The position numbers were made by a program, and so were the translations under genes. Shown here piece after piece: positions 50,853 to 60,007 of a DNA stretch of 64,000 nucleotides. Source of the DNA: Gemmatimonadota bacterium (lineage in GTDB: Bacteria > Latescibacterota > UBA2968 > UBA8231); assembly GCA_009840005.1 (NCBI GenBank), contig VXOR01000101.1:62001-126000 (forward strand), written 5' to 3'. Numbering within the stretch: position 1 is the stretch's first letter; every line of letters starts with the position of its first letter. The notes under the pieces were generated by a model. It saw nothing but the letters and a program-made list of their open reading frames with translations, was not told the DNA's origin and did not search any database.

Positions 50853-53165
50853 ATGTTATCGATTCTTTTGAAAATAACAACACTTAACAAAGTCATCGGC
50901 TGGACGGTCGTTGTGTTGGGGCTGCTTTGCGGCCCGGTGTCAGCGCAAGCGGCGACACGAGTTGAAGTACCCATTTTTGAGGGCGGTGCGGGACTGGATT
51001 TTTTCTTTTTTGCGGCACGCGAGTACGAAAAGGTCCGTCCCGATGTGCAGATCGATCTCTACGGCGATCCGCGCATTGCCGACAAGGTGCGGGTGCGGAT
51101 TCTCGAAGGGACGTTCCCGGAAGTCAGCAACGCGGGTCTCAATTATTGGGCACTGATCCGCAATGGCGAGATCCTACCCCTCGACGACTTTTTGGACGGG
51201 CCGAGTTGGGACGGGGACCAGACTTGGCGCGAATCCTTCCTGCCCGGCAGCCTCGACCGCTATGAGTACGAGGGCAAGATCTACGGCATTCCCTTCCTCT
51301 ACTCGGTTTACGCCGTTTGGTACAACAAGAACATGTTCGAAGAGCACGGCTGGGTACCGCCGCGCACTTGGGATGAGTTTTTCGCCCTCTGCGAGCAAAT
51401 CCGCGCCGCAGGGGTCTGGCCGCTGGCCTTTCAGGGGCGCTATCCGGGCTATATCGGCGGCGTGACCGACAACGCCTATTATCACCTCGCTGGCCGCGAG
51501 CGGTTCTACGAGCAGAAGGATCTAGTGCCGGGCAGTTTCGCCAATCCCGAATTTGTGACGGCGCTTGGGCTTATTCAGCGTACGGCGCAGGAGTACTTCC
51601 AGCCCGGTGCCCTCGGCATGAGCCACACCGAGGCGCAGCTCGAGTTTTTCTTGGGGCATACGGCGATGGTTTTTTGCGGCTCTTGGCTCAAGAGCGAGAT
51701 GATGGGCAAAATCCCCGATGGCTTTCGCTTAGGGGCATTTAATTTGCCCGTAGTCGAAGGGGGAGCTGGCGAACCCGGTGCCATATATACTGGTGCCGGG
51801 TATTACTTTGCCTTCAAAAACAGCGCCCACCCCGAGTTGGGCGTGGATTTTCTGCGCTTTATGACCTCGCAGGAGATGGCGGGTACCTTTGCCGAGATGC
51901 GCGATGTTTTGGTGGCCGTTGATGGGGCGATGGAGGGACGGACTAGCGAAGATTTGCAGGACTTGGTGGCGCTGGCGCAGCAGGCGACTACGACCTATGG
52001 CACGGCTCCGGGCGAGGGCTTCCCGGAGATGGACCAGTTTCTCAACGATGTGCGCTTCAAGATCGTCAATGGGCAGATGACGCCCGCGGAAGGGGCCGAA
52101 GAGTTGGAGTCAGCGGCTGAAGCGGTGCGCAACCGCAGCCAGCACCCGGATCAGATCACCATCCGCCACCTGTGGAAACCCGCGCTGCTGTTGGGCCTGT
52201 TGGCGCTGGCGATGGGCTATTGGTTTTACACGACGGCGCGGCAATGGCGCGAAAGACAGACGGGCCAAGCTCCTCGACCTACTAGTACTGTGCGTCTGCC
52301 TTGGACGGGGGTAGTGTTCTTCGTCGGTCCGGCCGCAGCGTTTTACACGCTCTTCGTGGTGGTGCCCAGCATCAAGTCCTTCGTCTGGAGCGCGATGCGC
52401 TGGGATGGGCTGACCGAGATGGCCTTCGTCGGGCTGTTGCACTTCCAGCGGCTGCTGTTTGAGAGCGACGAGTTCTGGATCGCGCTGTCGAATAATCTCT
52501 TCATCATGTTCATCATCCCGCTCTGCGTGTTACCGCTGGCGCTTTTTCTAGCGGTGTGCATCAGCCGCGAGGTAGTAGGGGCCAAGCTCTTCCGCATCGT
52601 CTTCTTCTTTTCCAACATCCTCGGCGGTGTCGCGGCGACGCTGCTGTGGATGCACTTGTACAATCCACAAGGCGGGCCGATCAACACGGTGTTGGTGGCC
52701 TTGGGCTTGGAGGGGTTTGAGGGGTTTGCTTGGCTGGCGCAGGACAATCTTTACTGGGCGCTGATACCCATGTCGATCTGGGGTGCGGCTGGGTTTAACA
52801 TGGTGCTGTTTTTGGCGGCGATGGAGAGCATTCCGCAGAGCATGTACGAGGCGGCCGACATCGACGGGGCCTCGGCTTGGCGGCAGTTTTGGTCGATTAC
52901 CGTGCCGCTGATTTGGGAGGTGTTGTCGATAGCGATTGTGTTTATGATCATCGGCGGGATGAAGGCGTTTGAGGTGATTTGGCTGCTGACCAATCAGCGG
53001 CCGACGACCGACAACCACGTGATTGGCACGCGGATGGTGCAGGCGATGTTTACTGAGTTTAAGGTGGGGGAGGCTACGGCGATTGCCGTGCTGCTCTTTT
53101 TGATCGTCTTCTTTGGCACTACCGCGACCTTGCGCGCGATGAAGCGCGAAGCTGTGGAGTTTTGA
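50853..53165 (+). CDS. Fusion of a sugar-binding protein and a MalF-type permease
   Basis: 770 aa. A signal peptide (VVVLGLLCGPVSAQAA) leads into a family-1 sugar-binding protein (FPEVSNAGLNYWALIRNGEI, GIPFLYSVYAVWYNKNMFEE, LGFRFMTS-like VDFLRFMTSQEMAG) to about residue 425. A membrane helix (PALLLGLLALAMGYWFYTT) then links to a full permease with EAA loop MYEAADIDGASAWRQFWSI. Normally these are two proteins; here the binding domain is tethered to its channel. It is coupled with the MalG partner at 53168. ATG 50853 lacks a close ribosome site; GAGGAG instead fits an ATG at 50845 that opens an eight-codon frame overlapping this start. Confidence 0.9.
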   Translation: MLSILLKITTLNKVIGWTVVVLGLLCGPVSAQAATRVEVPIFEGGAGLDFFFFAAREYEKVRPDVQIDLYGDPRIADKVRVRILEGTFPEVSNAGLNYWALIRNGEILPLDDFLDGPSWDGDQTWRESFLPGSLDRYEYEGKIYGIPFLYSVYAVWYNKNMFEEHGWVPPRTWDEFFALCEQIRAAGVWPLAFQGRYPGYIGGVTDNAYYHLAGRERFYEQKDLVPGSFANPEFVTALGLIQRTAQEYFQPGALGMSHTEAQLEFFLGHTAMVFCGSWLKSEMMGKIPDGFRLGAFNLPVVEGGAGEPGAIYTGAGYYFAFKNSAHPELGVDFLRFMTSQEMAGTFAEMRDVLVAVDGAMEGRTSEDLQDLVALAQQATTTYGTAPGEGFPEMDQFLNDVRFKIVNGQMTPAEGAEELESAAEAVRNRSQHPDQITIRHLWKPALLLGLLALAMGYWFYTTARQWRERQTGQAPRPTSTVRLPWTGVVFFVGPAAAFYTLFVVVPSIKSFVWSAMRWDGLTEMAFVGLLHFQRLLFESDEFWIALSNNLFIMFIIPLCVLPLALFLAVCISREVVGAKLFRIVFFFSNILGGVAATLLWMHLYNPQGGPINTVLVALGLEGFEGFAWLAQDNLYWALIPMSIWGAAGFNMVLFLAAMESIPQSMYEAADIDGASAWRQFWSITVPLIWEVLSIAIVFMIIGGMKAFEVIWLLTNQRPTTDNHVIGTRMVQAMFTEFKVGEATAIAVLLFLIVFFGTTATLRAMKREAVEF

Positions 53166-53167
53166 AC

Positions 53168-54025
53168 ATGGCGGAACAAGATAAATTTTCCATTGCCAAA
53201 CCTTTCGTCTATTTGGCGCTATGCGGCTATCTGACGGTTGTGGTCTATCCGATGCTGTGGCTGTTGTACACTTCGCTGAAGACCGACCGCGAGATTTTTC
53301 TCAACCCTTTCAGTCTGCCCGAGCTTGGCGATTTGCAGTGGATCAACTTTACCAACGCTTGGACTAAGGGGCACTTCGGCGACTATTTCTTCAACAGCGT
53401 CTTTTTGACTATCTCGACGGTGGCGGTCTCCATGCTGCTGGCGGCGATGGCGGCCTACGCGCTGGCGCGCTTTCGCTTCTTTGGCGTGCGGCCGATGTTT
53501 TTCTACTTCTTGGCCGGGCTGATGATTCCATTGCAACTGTCTATTGTGCCGCTCTTTTTTCAGATGAAGGATTTTGGGCTGCTCAACTCGCGGCTGGGTA
53601 TCTTGATAGTCTATGTGGCCTTTGGGATGCCGTTTGCCATCTTTATTCTCACGGGGTTTTTCAAGTCTTTGCCCTCTGGATTGCACGAGTCGGCGCTGAT
53701 AGATGGGGCGGGGGAGTTTCGGGCGTTTTGGTCGATTATGTTGCCGTTGGCGCGGCCGGGGCTTATTACGGTGGGGATCTTCGCCTTTTTGGGGACTTGG
53801 AACGAGTTTTTCATGGCCTTTATGTTTCTGTCCGGAGAGGGGTCACAAGCATTGCGCACGCTGCCGTTGGGGTTGGCTAATATCACTATTGTCAGTCAGT
53901 ATCGCAGCGATTGGGGCATGGCTTTTGCCGGGTTGGTGCTGATTATGGCTCCGACGATGCTGGTGTATGCTTTTTTGCAGCAATATCTGACGAAGGGGAT
54001 TACTGTTGGGGCGTTGAAGGGGTAG
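53168..54025 (+). CDS. Carbohydrate ABC transporter permease (MalG type)
   Basis: 285 aa from ATG 53168, two bases after the fusion gene's stop. Segments: PFVYLALCGYLTVVVYPMLW, TVAVSMLLAAMAAYALARFR, a LIPLQLSIVPLFFQM-type helix, EAA loop LHESALIDGAGEFRAFWSIM, and the C-terminal ending QQYLTKGITVGALKG. It pairs with the permease part of the fusion to form the channel. No ATPase is encoded nearby, so a shared ATPase is presumed. Confidence 0.93.
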   Translation: MAEQDKFSIAKPFVYLALCGYLTVVVYPMLWLLYTSLKTDREIFLNPFSLPELGDLQWINFTNAWTKGHFGDYFFNSVFLTISTVAVSMLLAAMAAYALARFRFFGVRPMFFYFLAGLMIPLQLSIVPLFFQMKDFGLLNSRLGILIVYVAFGMPFAIFILTGFFKSLPSGLHESALIDGAGEFRAFWSIMLPLARPGLITVGIFAFLGTWNEFFMAFMFLSGEGSQALRTLPLGLANITIVSQYRSDWGMAFAGLVLIMAPTMLVYAFLQQYLTKGITVGALKG

Positions 54026-54052
54026 GGAGGGTGAGGAGGGTGGAGCGATTTT

Positions 54053-55174
54053 TTATTTAACAAGTGCCTCTCGATGTGTCTTGTGAGATTCCTCGTATAA
54101 GGTCATCACGTCCAAATCTGGAACTTCTTCTGGTGCAAAGTACCACTTTGCAATGAGCTTCTCGCCATCCATAGCCTGTACTTTAAGATCAAAGACCACC
54201 TTTTGGGTTGGGTATGTTAATTCAAGTTTATCGCGCACTTGCTTCAGATCTACTGGGAAAGCAGCACCTTGCTTGGGCGCAGTGAGTTTGACATGCACGA
54301 AAAGCGGCGATTGTTGATTGAAAGTATCCAATCCGTGTACCAGCCCGAGAACATCGAGATAGTAGCGAAGCAACATTTCCTTATTGCGATCAATGACAAT
54401 ATCTCCTACCAGAGCACGGACGAGTGTATGTACGAAACGGACTAGATAGTCAACCTGTTTACTGCTCAAGGTTAGGCTAGTACCCTGCTCGGAACTTGAG
54501 AGAGTCAATGCGTCTTCAGAGACAGAGAAGCTATTTTTATGTACAACCTCATGGCGATACGGCAGCAGTTGGCAAAAGAGCGTCTTGGTATAAGTGTAAA
54601 GGTACGGTTGGCTTTTGAATAGAGACGGAAGTTGGAGATTAGATTCTTTTTTTAGCAACTTCACCTTGCCCTTAAAAGACCAAGGGACGTTTACACAATT
54701 CTCTTCAAAGATCCATTCAAAGACCATATCCAGCGCTTTGAAGGAAGCAATAAAAGTGAGGGGCATCATGGCGTTTATAATTGATGCATTGTAAAGAGAG
54801 GAAAAGTGCTCTTCAGAGACCATTTCTACATTACAAAACTCATCGCCGCTCGTGAGTTCGATTACTGGTGGGGCATCCTTGCCCTGCACCCTATCATAGT
54901 GCTTTTCCAGAAAACTGAGAAACCAGACTTCATAATCCAATTTAGTCCGAAGCGCTGTATTTTGGGCGTTAGTCGTTTCCTTATTTTCTCGTTTTGATCT
55001 GATCTTTGCAAAAAGTTTTACGACCTCGGGCGCATAAAGGCGTTCACCACAACGAAGACAAACCGCAGCTTGAACTTTTACGATCTCCGTGTGATTGCCA
55101 ACTCGTAGAATTTTCTCTACTTCCTTTTCAACAATATCGCCACTGCACACTGGACATTTTTCAAACGGAGTCAT
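54053..55174 (-). CDS. YgiT-type zinc-finger protein fused to a large unknown domain with an R-x4-H motif
   Basis: 373 aa. The N-terminus has two CxxC pairs (C7-P-V-C10 and C39-L-R-C42-GE), the YgiT/MqsA-type zinc finger of antitoxins. The remaining ~300 residues are unlike normal YgiT antitoxins, which are about 70-130 aa. They contain R207-H-E-V-V-H212, the R-x4-H pattern of HEPN RNases, in a helical context (TKTLFCQLLPYRHEVVHKNS), after a helix-rich block (SLYNASIINAMMPLTFIASF). Its ATG overlaps the DUF4258 stop by one base. Coding is AT-rich relative to neighbours. Possibly an antitoxin carrying its own effector; HEPN assignment is inference. Confidence 0.78.
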   Translation of the reverse strand: MTPFEKCPVCSGDIVEKEVEKILRVGNHTEIVKVQAAVCLRCGERLYAPEVVKLFAKIRSKRENKETTNAQNTALRTKLDYEVWFLSFLEKHYDRVQGKDAPPVIELTSGDEFCNVEMVSEEHFSSLYNASIINAMMPLTFIASFKALDMVFEWIFEENCVNVPWSFKGKVKLLKKESNLQLPSLFKSQPYLYTYTKTLFCQLLPYRHEVVHKNSFSVSEDALTLSSSEQGTSLTLSSKQVDYLVRFVHTLVRALVGDIVIDRNKEMLLRYYLDVLGLVHGLDTFNQQSPLFVHVKLTAPKQGAAFPVDLKQVRDKLELTYPTQKVVFDLKVQAMDGEKLIAKWYFAPEEVPDLDVMTLYEESHKTHREALVK

Positions 55175-55488
55175 TACTCTATCCTCCTTTTACGCCAATC
55201 GATCCAACGTGTTGGATCTGGGCGATAAACAGTAATCAAAGTTGCCTGTTGAATCTCCTCATTGTAAGACCAAACGCTATGGATTGGTTCTCCATCTACG
55301 TTTGTTCCGTATATCAGACAACTTGGGTATGGTTGATCGCTTGGGTAATCTTTGATAATTTCACCATTGCGTACGGAATAGAATATTTCTTCAAAATCTA
55401 ATCCGTCGTCTTGGGCTTCTTCGTCTGCATGATTGGTGATATAGTAATTTTGAGAATTTATAGCTTGGATGATGTTCTGGATATCCAT
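55174..55488 (-). CDS. DUF4258-type toxin
   Basis: 104 aa. DUF4258-like features are YYITNHADEEAQDDGLDFEE, the GEIIKDYPSDQPYPSCLIYG block, and IHSVWSYNEEIQQATLITVY. DUF4258 proteins are small RelE/MqsR-like predicted RNases usually followed by a YgiT-zinc-finger antitoxin. That order holds here, with a one-base overlap (TAATG). The unusual partner makes this a variant module. Confidence 0.86.
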   Translation of the reverse strand: MDIQNIIQAINSQNYYITNHADEEAQDDGLDFEEIFYSVRNGEIIKDYPSDQPYPSCLIYGTNVDGEPIHSVWSYNEEIQQATLITVYRPDPTRWIDWRKRRIE

Positions 55489-55540
55489 CCATCTGTCTCC
55501 TTATAGGGTATAATAATATAGATGACAGAACCTTCACAAG

Positions 55541-55594
55541 GGCGACTAGCGCGTGATCTATTCACTCAAAGACGGGCGAAGGATTACGGCATAG
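55541..55594 (+). pseudogene. RelE-type toxin remnant, left of the R-M/TIR cassette
   Basis: The frame at 55541 reads GD-stop-RVIYSLKDGRRITA-stop, where RelE/ParE toxins have GDYRVIYSI. The TAG at 55547-55549 sits at the Tyr codon. A second, longer remnant of the same toxin end lies at 59885, so the two bracket the restriction and TIR genes. Confidence 0.55.
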
Positions 55595-55654
55595 AGCTGG
55601 ATTGACTACCGAGACCAGTTTGAATCGAAGTTTTGCTCAGCGAAAACAGAGACG

Positions 55655-58600
55655 ATGTCGAGAACAAATACTAAACTGACGGCAGCGGTTGAAACCTATC
55701 TTGCCGATCTGCAACGGATTCGTGCCTCCGGCGGCGCAACCGGCGAGCGGTCGAGCTATGGGCCGCTCGCCAACTTGCTGAACGCTATCGGCTCAACGCT
55801 CAAGCCCAAGGTATTTTGCGTTGGCGAGTTGGCCGATCAAGGGGCGGGGCATCCCGACTTTGGGCTGTACTCGGCAAAGCAGGTACAGAAGGGGCAACCG
55901 AAACAGGGGCAGGTGCCTGAAGGTGGAGTGGTCGAAGTGAAGGCGGCTGATGATGACGCTTGGTTGACAGCGGCGAGCGGTCAGGTTAGCCGCTATTGGG
56001 GCCGCTATCGGTTGGTGCTGGTGACCAATACGCGAGACTTCGTGCTAGTAGGCGAGGATGCGGCAGGGCGACCGGCCAAGCTGGAAACGTTTCGGCTGGC
56101 GGCAAATGCGGCGGAGTTTGAGCAACGCTTGGAGAGTCCGCGTGCTTTTGCTGGCGAGGTCGGCGCTGGCTTGGGGGAATATCTGTGCCGGGCGTTGGCG
56201 CATAGGGCGCGGCTGGCTGAGCCTAAAGACTTGGCTTGGCTGCTGGCGTCTCATGCTCGCGATGCACTAGCTCGGGTCGAGGCGGCGGGCGATGCGCCGT
56301 CGTTGGAAGCGGTGCGGGCGGCGCTGGAAGAGGCGCTGGGCGTCCGCTTTGAGGGCGAACGGGGTGCGCGATTTTTCCGTTCAACGCTGGTGCAGACGCT
56401 GTTCTACGGGGTGTTTTCCGCTTGGGTGCTGTGGGCGCGGCAAGCCCCGCGATCAGATCGGTTCGACTGGAGCAAAGCGGTTTGGCATTTGCGGGCACCT
56501 GTTATGCAGGCGCTGTTCCAACAGCTATCGCAGCCCGGTCGGCTGCAACCGCTTGGCCTCGTCGAGGTGCTGGACTGGACGTCTGCTGCGCTCGACCGGG
56601 TGGATTGCGACGCCTTCTTTGCCCGCTTCAACGAGGGCGAAGCTGTTACCTATTTCTACGAGCCATTCCTCGAAGCCTTTGATCCCGAGTTGCGCAAGCA
56701 GTTGGGCGTCTGGTACACGCCAGCGGAAGTGGTGCGTTACATGGTCGCCCGAGTAGATAAGGCGCTGCGGGACGATCTCGGCATTGCCGACGGGTTGGCT
56801 GCGGAAAATGTCTATGTGCTCGATCCGTGCTGCGGCACTGGGGCGTATCTGGCGGAGGTGCTGCGTCGGATTGCCGTCAATCTGGAGAATCAAGGCTTGG
56901 GTGCGATGACTGGTGCGCGGGTCAAGCAGGCGGCGACCGAGCGCGTGTTCGGCTTTGAGATTATGCCTGCGCCTTTTGTCGTCGCCCATTTGCAAGTTGG
57001 GTTGACCATGCAGGCGCTCGACGCGGCGCTGGCCGATGACGGGCAGGAACGCGCCCAAGTTTTTCTCACCAATGCGCTGACCGGCTGGGAGCCGCGCCCG
57101 ACCAAACCGCTGCCGTTTCCCGAACTGGAGGAGGAACGTGACCGCGCCGAGCGGGTGAAGCAGGAGACGCCGATTCTGGTGATTTTGGGTAATCCGCCTT
57201 ATAACGGCTTTGCTGGCATGGCGGTGGACGAGGAGCGCGAGCTGTCGGAAGCCTACCGCATGACCAAGCGGGTACGCCGACCTGAAGGCCAGGGGCTGAA
57301 CGATCTCTACGTGCGCTTTTTCCGCATGGCGGAGCGGCGCATTGCCAAGACGGGTCAAGGCGTGGTGTGCTTCATTTCCAACTATTCTTGGCTCGATGGG
57401 CTGTCGTTTACGGGGATGCGGGAGCGCTATTTGGAGACATTCGACGCGATACGGATTGACTGCTTGAACGGCGACAAATACAAGACGGGCAAGGTCGCGC
57501 CGGACGGTTCGCCGGATCCGAGTATTTTTTCGACGGAGGGCGATCCGGTGGGCATTCAAGTTGGGACGGCGATTGCGACGCTGGTGCGCAAGGCCGATCA
57601 TGCGCCAACTAAAGAGGTCGGCTTTCGGCATCTTTGGGGACAGGCCAAGCGCGAGGAATTGATTGAGACGGAGGAGGTGGTACCGGACGCGCTTTACGAC
57701 AGCATTGAGTCAGTGTTGCCGCTTGGTTTGCCATTCGCACAAACAGCGGTGAGCGAGGATTGGTTCGACTGGCCGGCATTGCCTGATTTGTTGCCGGTGT
57801 CGTTTCAAGGGGCCGAGACTGGCCGCGATACATTTCTCATCGATACCGACCTCGCTCGACTTCGGGCGCGGATCGCTGATTACTTCGACGCTGCTTTGAG
57901 CCATGACGAAGTTGCACAGCGCTATCCGCGTGTGATGAAGGACACTGGGCGGTTCGACGCACGTGCAGTGCGAGACACATTACTCAAACGCGGCGGCCCC
58001 AATGAGTGTGGTTTTGTCCGCCACGCCTACCGACCGTTCGACAATCGCTGGCTCTACTGGGAATCAGAAACGAAACTGCTTCGAGAGAAAAGTCCCCGCT
58101 ATCCGCCGCATATATCCGAGGGCAACTTGTGGCTTTCGGCTGCACAGCATTTGCGGAAAGGTTCAGGTGAACCACAGGCATGTTTCACGAAACATATCGC
58201 TTCACGGCATCTGATCGAGCGCGGGACTAATATGTTCCCCGCATGGCTTTGTGATGACAGCCTCGCAACTGCTGGGAACGCTGCTCAACGCCGCCCCAAT
58301 TTATCCGGAGCCGCACAACGCTATCTCCATGGTCTCGGCGCGGATGTAGAAGACCTCTTCCACCACGTCCTCGCCACCCTCCATGATCCCGCTTACCTCG
58401 AAGCCAACGCCGGGGCGCTCCGCATGGAATGGCCGCGCATCCCGCTACCGGGCTGGCCTGATGGCGAAGCTGACAGCGCGGCAGATTCCCTCGCTGCATC
58501 AGCGGTGCGAGGGCGCGAACTGTCCCGCCTGCTCAATCCCGATGCACCTGTGCCGGGCGTTACCCAAGGCACGTTGCGCCCAGAAATCGCCGCCCTCGCC

Positions 58601-58975
58601 GTGCCTGCCACCACCGACGACCGCAACATGACCGGCGACGATTTCGCACTCACCGCCGGGTGGGGCTACTACGGAACGGGTGACGCCGTAATGCCGGGCC
58701 AAGGCCGCATCGTCGAGCGCGAATATACCCCGGACGAACGCGCCGCGCTGGGGGATGCCATACCCGCGCTGGGCGAAAAGACGCTGGACGTGTATCTGAA
58801 CGATCACGCCTTCTGGCGCAACGTCCCCGCCGCAATTTGGGAATACAAACTCGGCGGCTATCAGGTGCTCAAGAAATGGCTATCGTACCGGGAAAGCGAT
58901 GTCTTAGGGAGGGCGCTGACGCCGGAGGAAGTACTGTACTTTGCGGAGATGACGAGGAGGGTTGGGGGATGTTGA
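55655..58975 (+). CDS. Type ISP restriction-modification enzyme (single polypeptide, no helicase domain)
   Basis: 1106 aa. N-terminal nuclease-like residues occur in HPDFGLY and VVEVKA (near 67 and 93), in PD-(D/E)xK spacing. The methyltransferase has motif I VLDPCCGTGAYL (near residue 388), then FGFEIMPAPFVVAHLQVGLT, and motif IV NPPY in ILGNPPYNGFAG (near 513), giving N6-adenine methylation. The C-terminal half (from YVRFFRMAERRI to the LNDHAFWRNVPAAIWEYKLG end) matches the type ISP target-recognition part. Classical ISP enzymes have a helicase between nuclease and methylase; none is seen. It may therefore be a methylase plus nuclease that does not translocate. A TIR gene follows. Confidence 0.86.
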   Translation: MSRTNTKLTAAVETYLADLQRIRASGGATGERSSYGPLANLLNAIGSTLKPKVFCVGELADQGAGHPDFGLYSAKQVQKGQPKQGQVPEGGVVEVKAADDDAWLTAASGQVSRYWGRYRLVLVTNTRDFVLVGEDAAGRPAKLETFRLAANAAEFEQRLESPRAFAGEVGAGLGEYLCRALAHRARLAEPKDLAWLLASHARDALARVEAAGDAPSLEAVRAALEEALGVRFEGERGARFFRSTLVQTLFYGVFSAWVLWARQAPRSDRFDWSKAVWHLRAPVMQALFQQLSQPGRLQPLGLVEVLDWTSAALDRVDCDAFFARFNEGEAVTYFYEPFLEAFDPELRKQLGVWYTPAEVVRYMVARVDKALRDDLGIADGLAAENVYVLDPCCGTGAYLAEVLRRIAVNLENQGLGAMTGARVKQAATERVFGFEIMPAPFVVAHLQVGLTMQALDAALADDGQERAQVFLTNALTGWEPRPTKPLPFPELEEERDRAERVKQETPILVILGNPPYNGFAGMAVDEERELSEAYRMTKRVRRPEGQGLNDLYVRFFRMAERRIAKTGQGVVCFISNYSWLDGLSFTGMRERYLETFDAIRIDCLNGDKYKTGKVAPDGSPDPSIFSTEGDPVGIQVGTAIATLVRKADHAPTKEVGFRHLWGQAKREELIETEEVVPDALYDSIESVLPLGLPFAQTAVSEDWFDWPALPDLLPVSFQGAETGRDTFLIDTDLARLRARIADYFDAALSHDEVAQRYPRVMKDTGRFDARAVRDTLLKRGGPNECGFVRHAYRPFDNRWLYWESETKLLREKSPRYPPHISEGNLWLSAAQHLRKGSGEPQACFTKHIASRHLIERGTNMFPAWLCDDSLATAGNAAQRRPNLSGAAQRYLHGLGADVEDLFHHVLATLHDPAYLEANAGALRMEWPRIPLPGWPDGEADSAADSLAASAVRGRELSRLLNPDAPVPGVTQGTLRPEIAALAVPATTDDRNMTGDDFALTAGWGYYGTGDAVMPGQGRIVEREYTPDERAALGDAIPALGEKTLDVYLNDHAFWRNVPAAIWEYKLGGYQVLKKWLSYRESDVLGRALTPEEVLYFAEMTRRVGGC

Positions 58976-59044
58976 CACGGCCTATTTCGAGTGTTTTATG
59001 AACTGAGCAATAGAACTCTCTCACTTAGAGAATGGGACGAAGTA

Positions 59045-59884
59045 ATGAATTACGTAAACCAGATCAACCAGCTCAAAAAGGAAATCGCTAATCTCCGGAA
59101 GGCTGAGGCTCAGGAGACTCAAAAGGAAGCCGATATTCAAGCGAAAATCAATCGCGCGAACGAAGCGGCGACTCGTACAAAAAGTACCTCGACGCTTCAG
59201 AATGAGTTGAAGAAAGTGGAGCGTGCCAGTAAAGACTTGGCTACCGTGCAGAAGAAGCGTGCGGAAATTTCCGGTAAGATCGCCGACAAGTCCAAGAGCC
59301 TGCATTCTTATGAGGAGCGCCAGGCCCGCGAGGATGAAAGAGAGCGCAAGAAAATCTCTGACGAGCAAAAGCGGCTGATTCGTGAGCGAGAGGAACACGA
59401 ACGAAAGATCACAAGCGAGATCCGACGCCGTACAAATCTATCGAGCATCCCTACTCCCACCGCCCATGCACAGAAAGACAACTACGACTTCTTTATTTCC
59501 CATGCGAGCGAAGACAAGGATGGTTTTGTTCTTGGAATGGCAGAAGTACTTGAGGCCAGAGGAGCCAAGGTGTGGTACGACGAGTTTACGCTGAAAATGG
59601 GAGATAGCTTGCGTCGAGAGATTGACCGAGGGCTGGCCAATTCACGCTTCGGCGTTGTTGTGTTGTCAAAATACTTCTTCGACAAGGAGTGGCCTCAAAA
59701 GGAACTAGATGGCCTTGTATCACTCGAAGTCGAGGGTGCTACCCGTATCCTGCCGGTCTGGCATGAAATCTCAAAAGATGAAATCGTCCGGCATAGTCCT
59801 ATGTTGGCGGACAAAGTCGCTCTGAACACCTCCTTGAAAAGCACGGATGAAATAGCGGATGAGCTATACAGGCTAATCGAATAA
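59045..59884 (+). CDS. Coiled-coil TIR-domain protein
   Basis: 279 aa from ATG 59045; GTG 58991 would add 18 residues. Residues 1-130 are a charged coiled coil (INQLKKEIANLRKAEAQETQ, KKISDEQKRLIREREEHERK). Residues ~147-279 are a TIR domain: YDFFISHASEDKD, KVWYDEFTLKMGDSLRREID, FGVVVLSKYFFDKEWPQKEL with W216-x3-E220, the Glu that NAD-cleaving TIRs use. Bacterial TIR effectors usually deplete NAD to abort phage infection, triggered by a partner sensor. Placed 69 bases after the ISP enzyme, on the same strand, so a joint defence role is plausible. Its stop abuts the toxin remnant at 59885. Confidence 0.88.
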   Translation: MNYVNQINQLKKEIANLRKAEAQETQKEADIQAKINRANEAATRTKSTSTLQNELKKVERASKDLATVQKKRAEISGKIADKSKSLHSYEERQAREDERERKKISDEQKRLIREREEHERKITSEIRRRTNLSSIPTPTAHAQKDNYDFFISHASEDKDGFVLGMAEVLEARGAKVWYDEFTLKMGDSLRREIDRGLANSRFGVVVLSKYFFDKEWPQKELDGLVSLEVEGATRILPVWHEISKDEIVRHSPMLADKVALNTSLKSTDEIADELYRLIE

Positions 59885-60007
59885 CTCCGCGTAGGCGACT
59901 GGTGTGTGATCTACTCGCTCAACAACGAGCGAAAAGTGTTGCTGGTGGCGAAGATCGACCAGAGAGAAGAGTTTACAGATGAAGCAACAAGACGTGCAGA
60001 TCATTGA
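59885..60007 (+). pseudogene. RelE-type toxin remnant, right of the R-M/TIR cassette
   Basis: Starting at the base after the TIR stop, the frame reads LRVGDWCVIYSLNNERKVLL then VAKIDQREEF and a stop at 60007. This is the C-terminal part of a RelE/ParE-family toxin. The N-terminal half is gone. The junction lies exactly at the TIR stop. It overlaps the start of the XRE antitoxin, the usual toxin-then-antitoxin overlap, showing that the antitoxin lost its partner. Confidence 0.7.

Noticed and set aside
56525..57631. Long minus-strand frame across the ISP enzyme
   Set aside because: Antisense shadow of a high-GC gene; the plus strand contains methyltransferase motifs I and IV in the right order.
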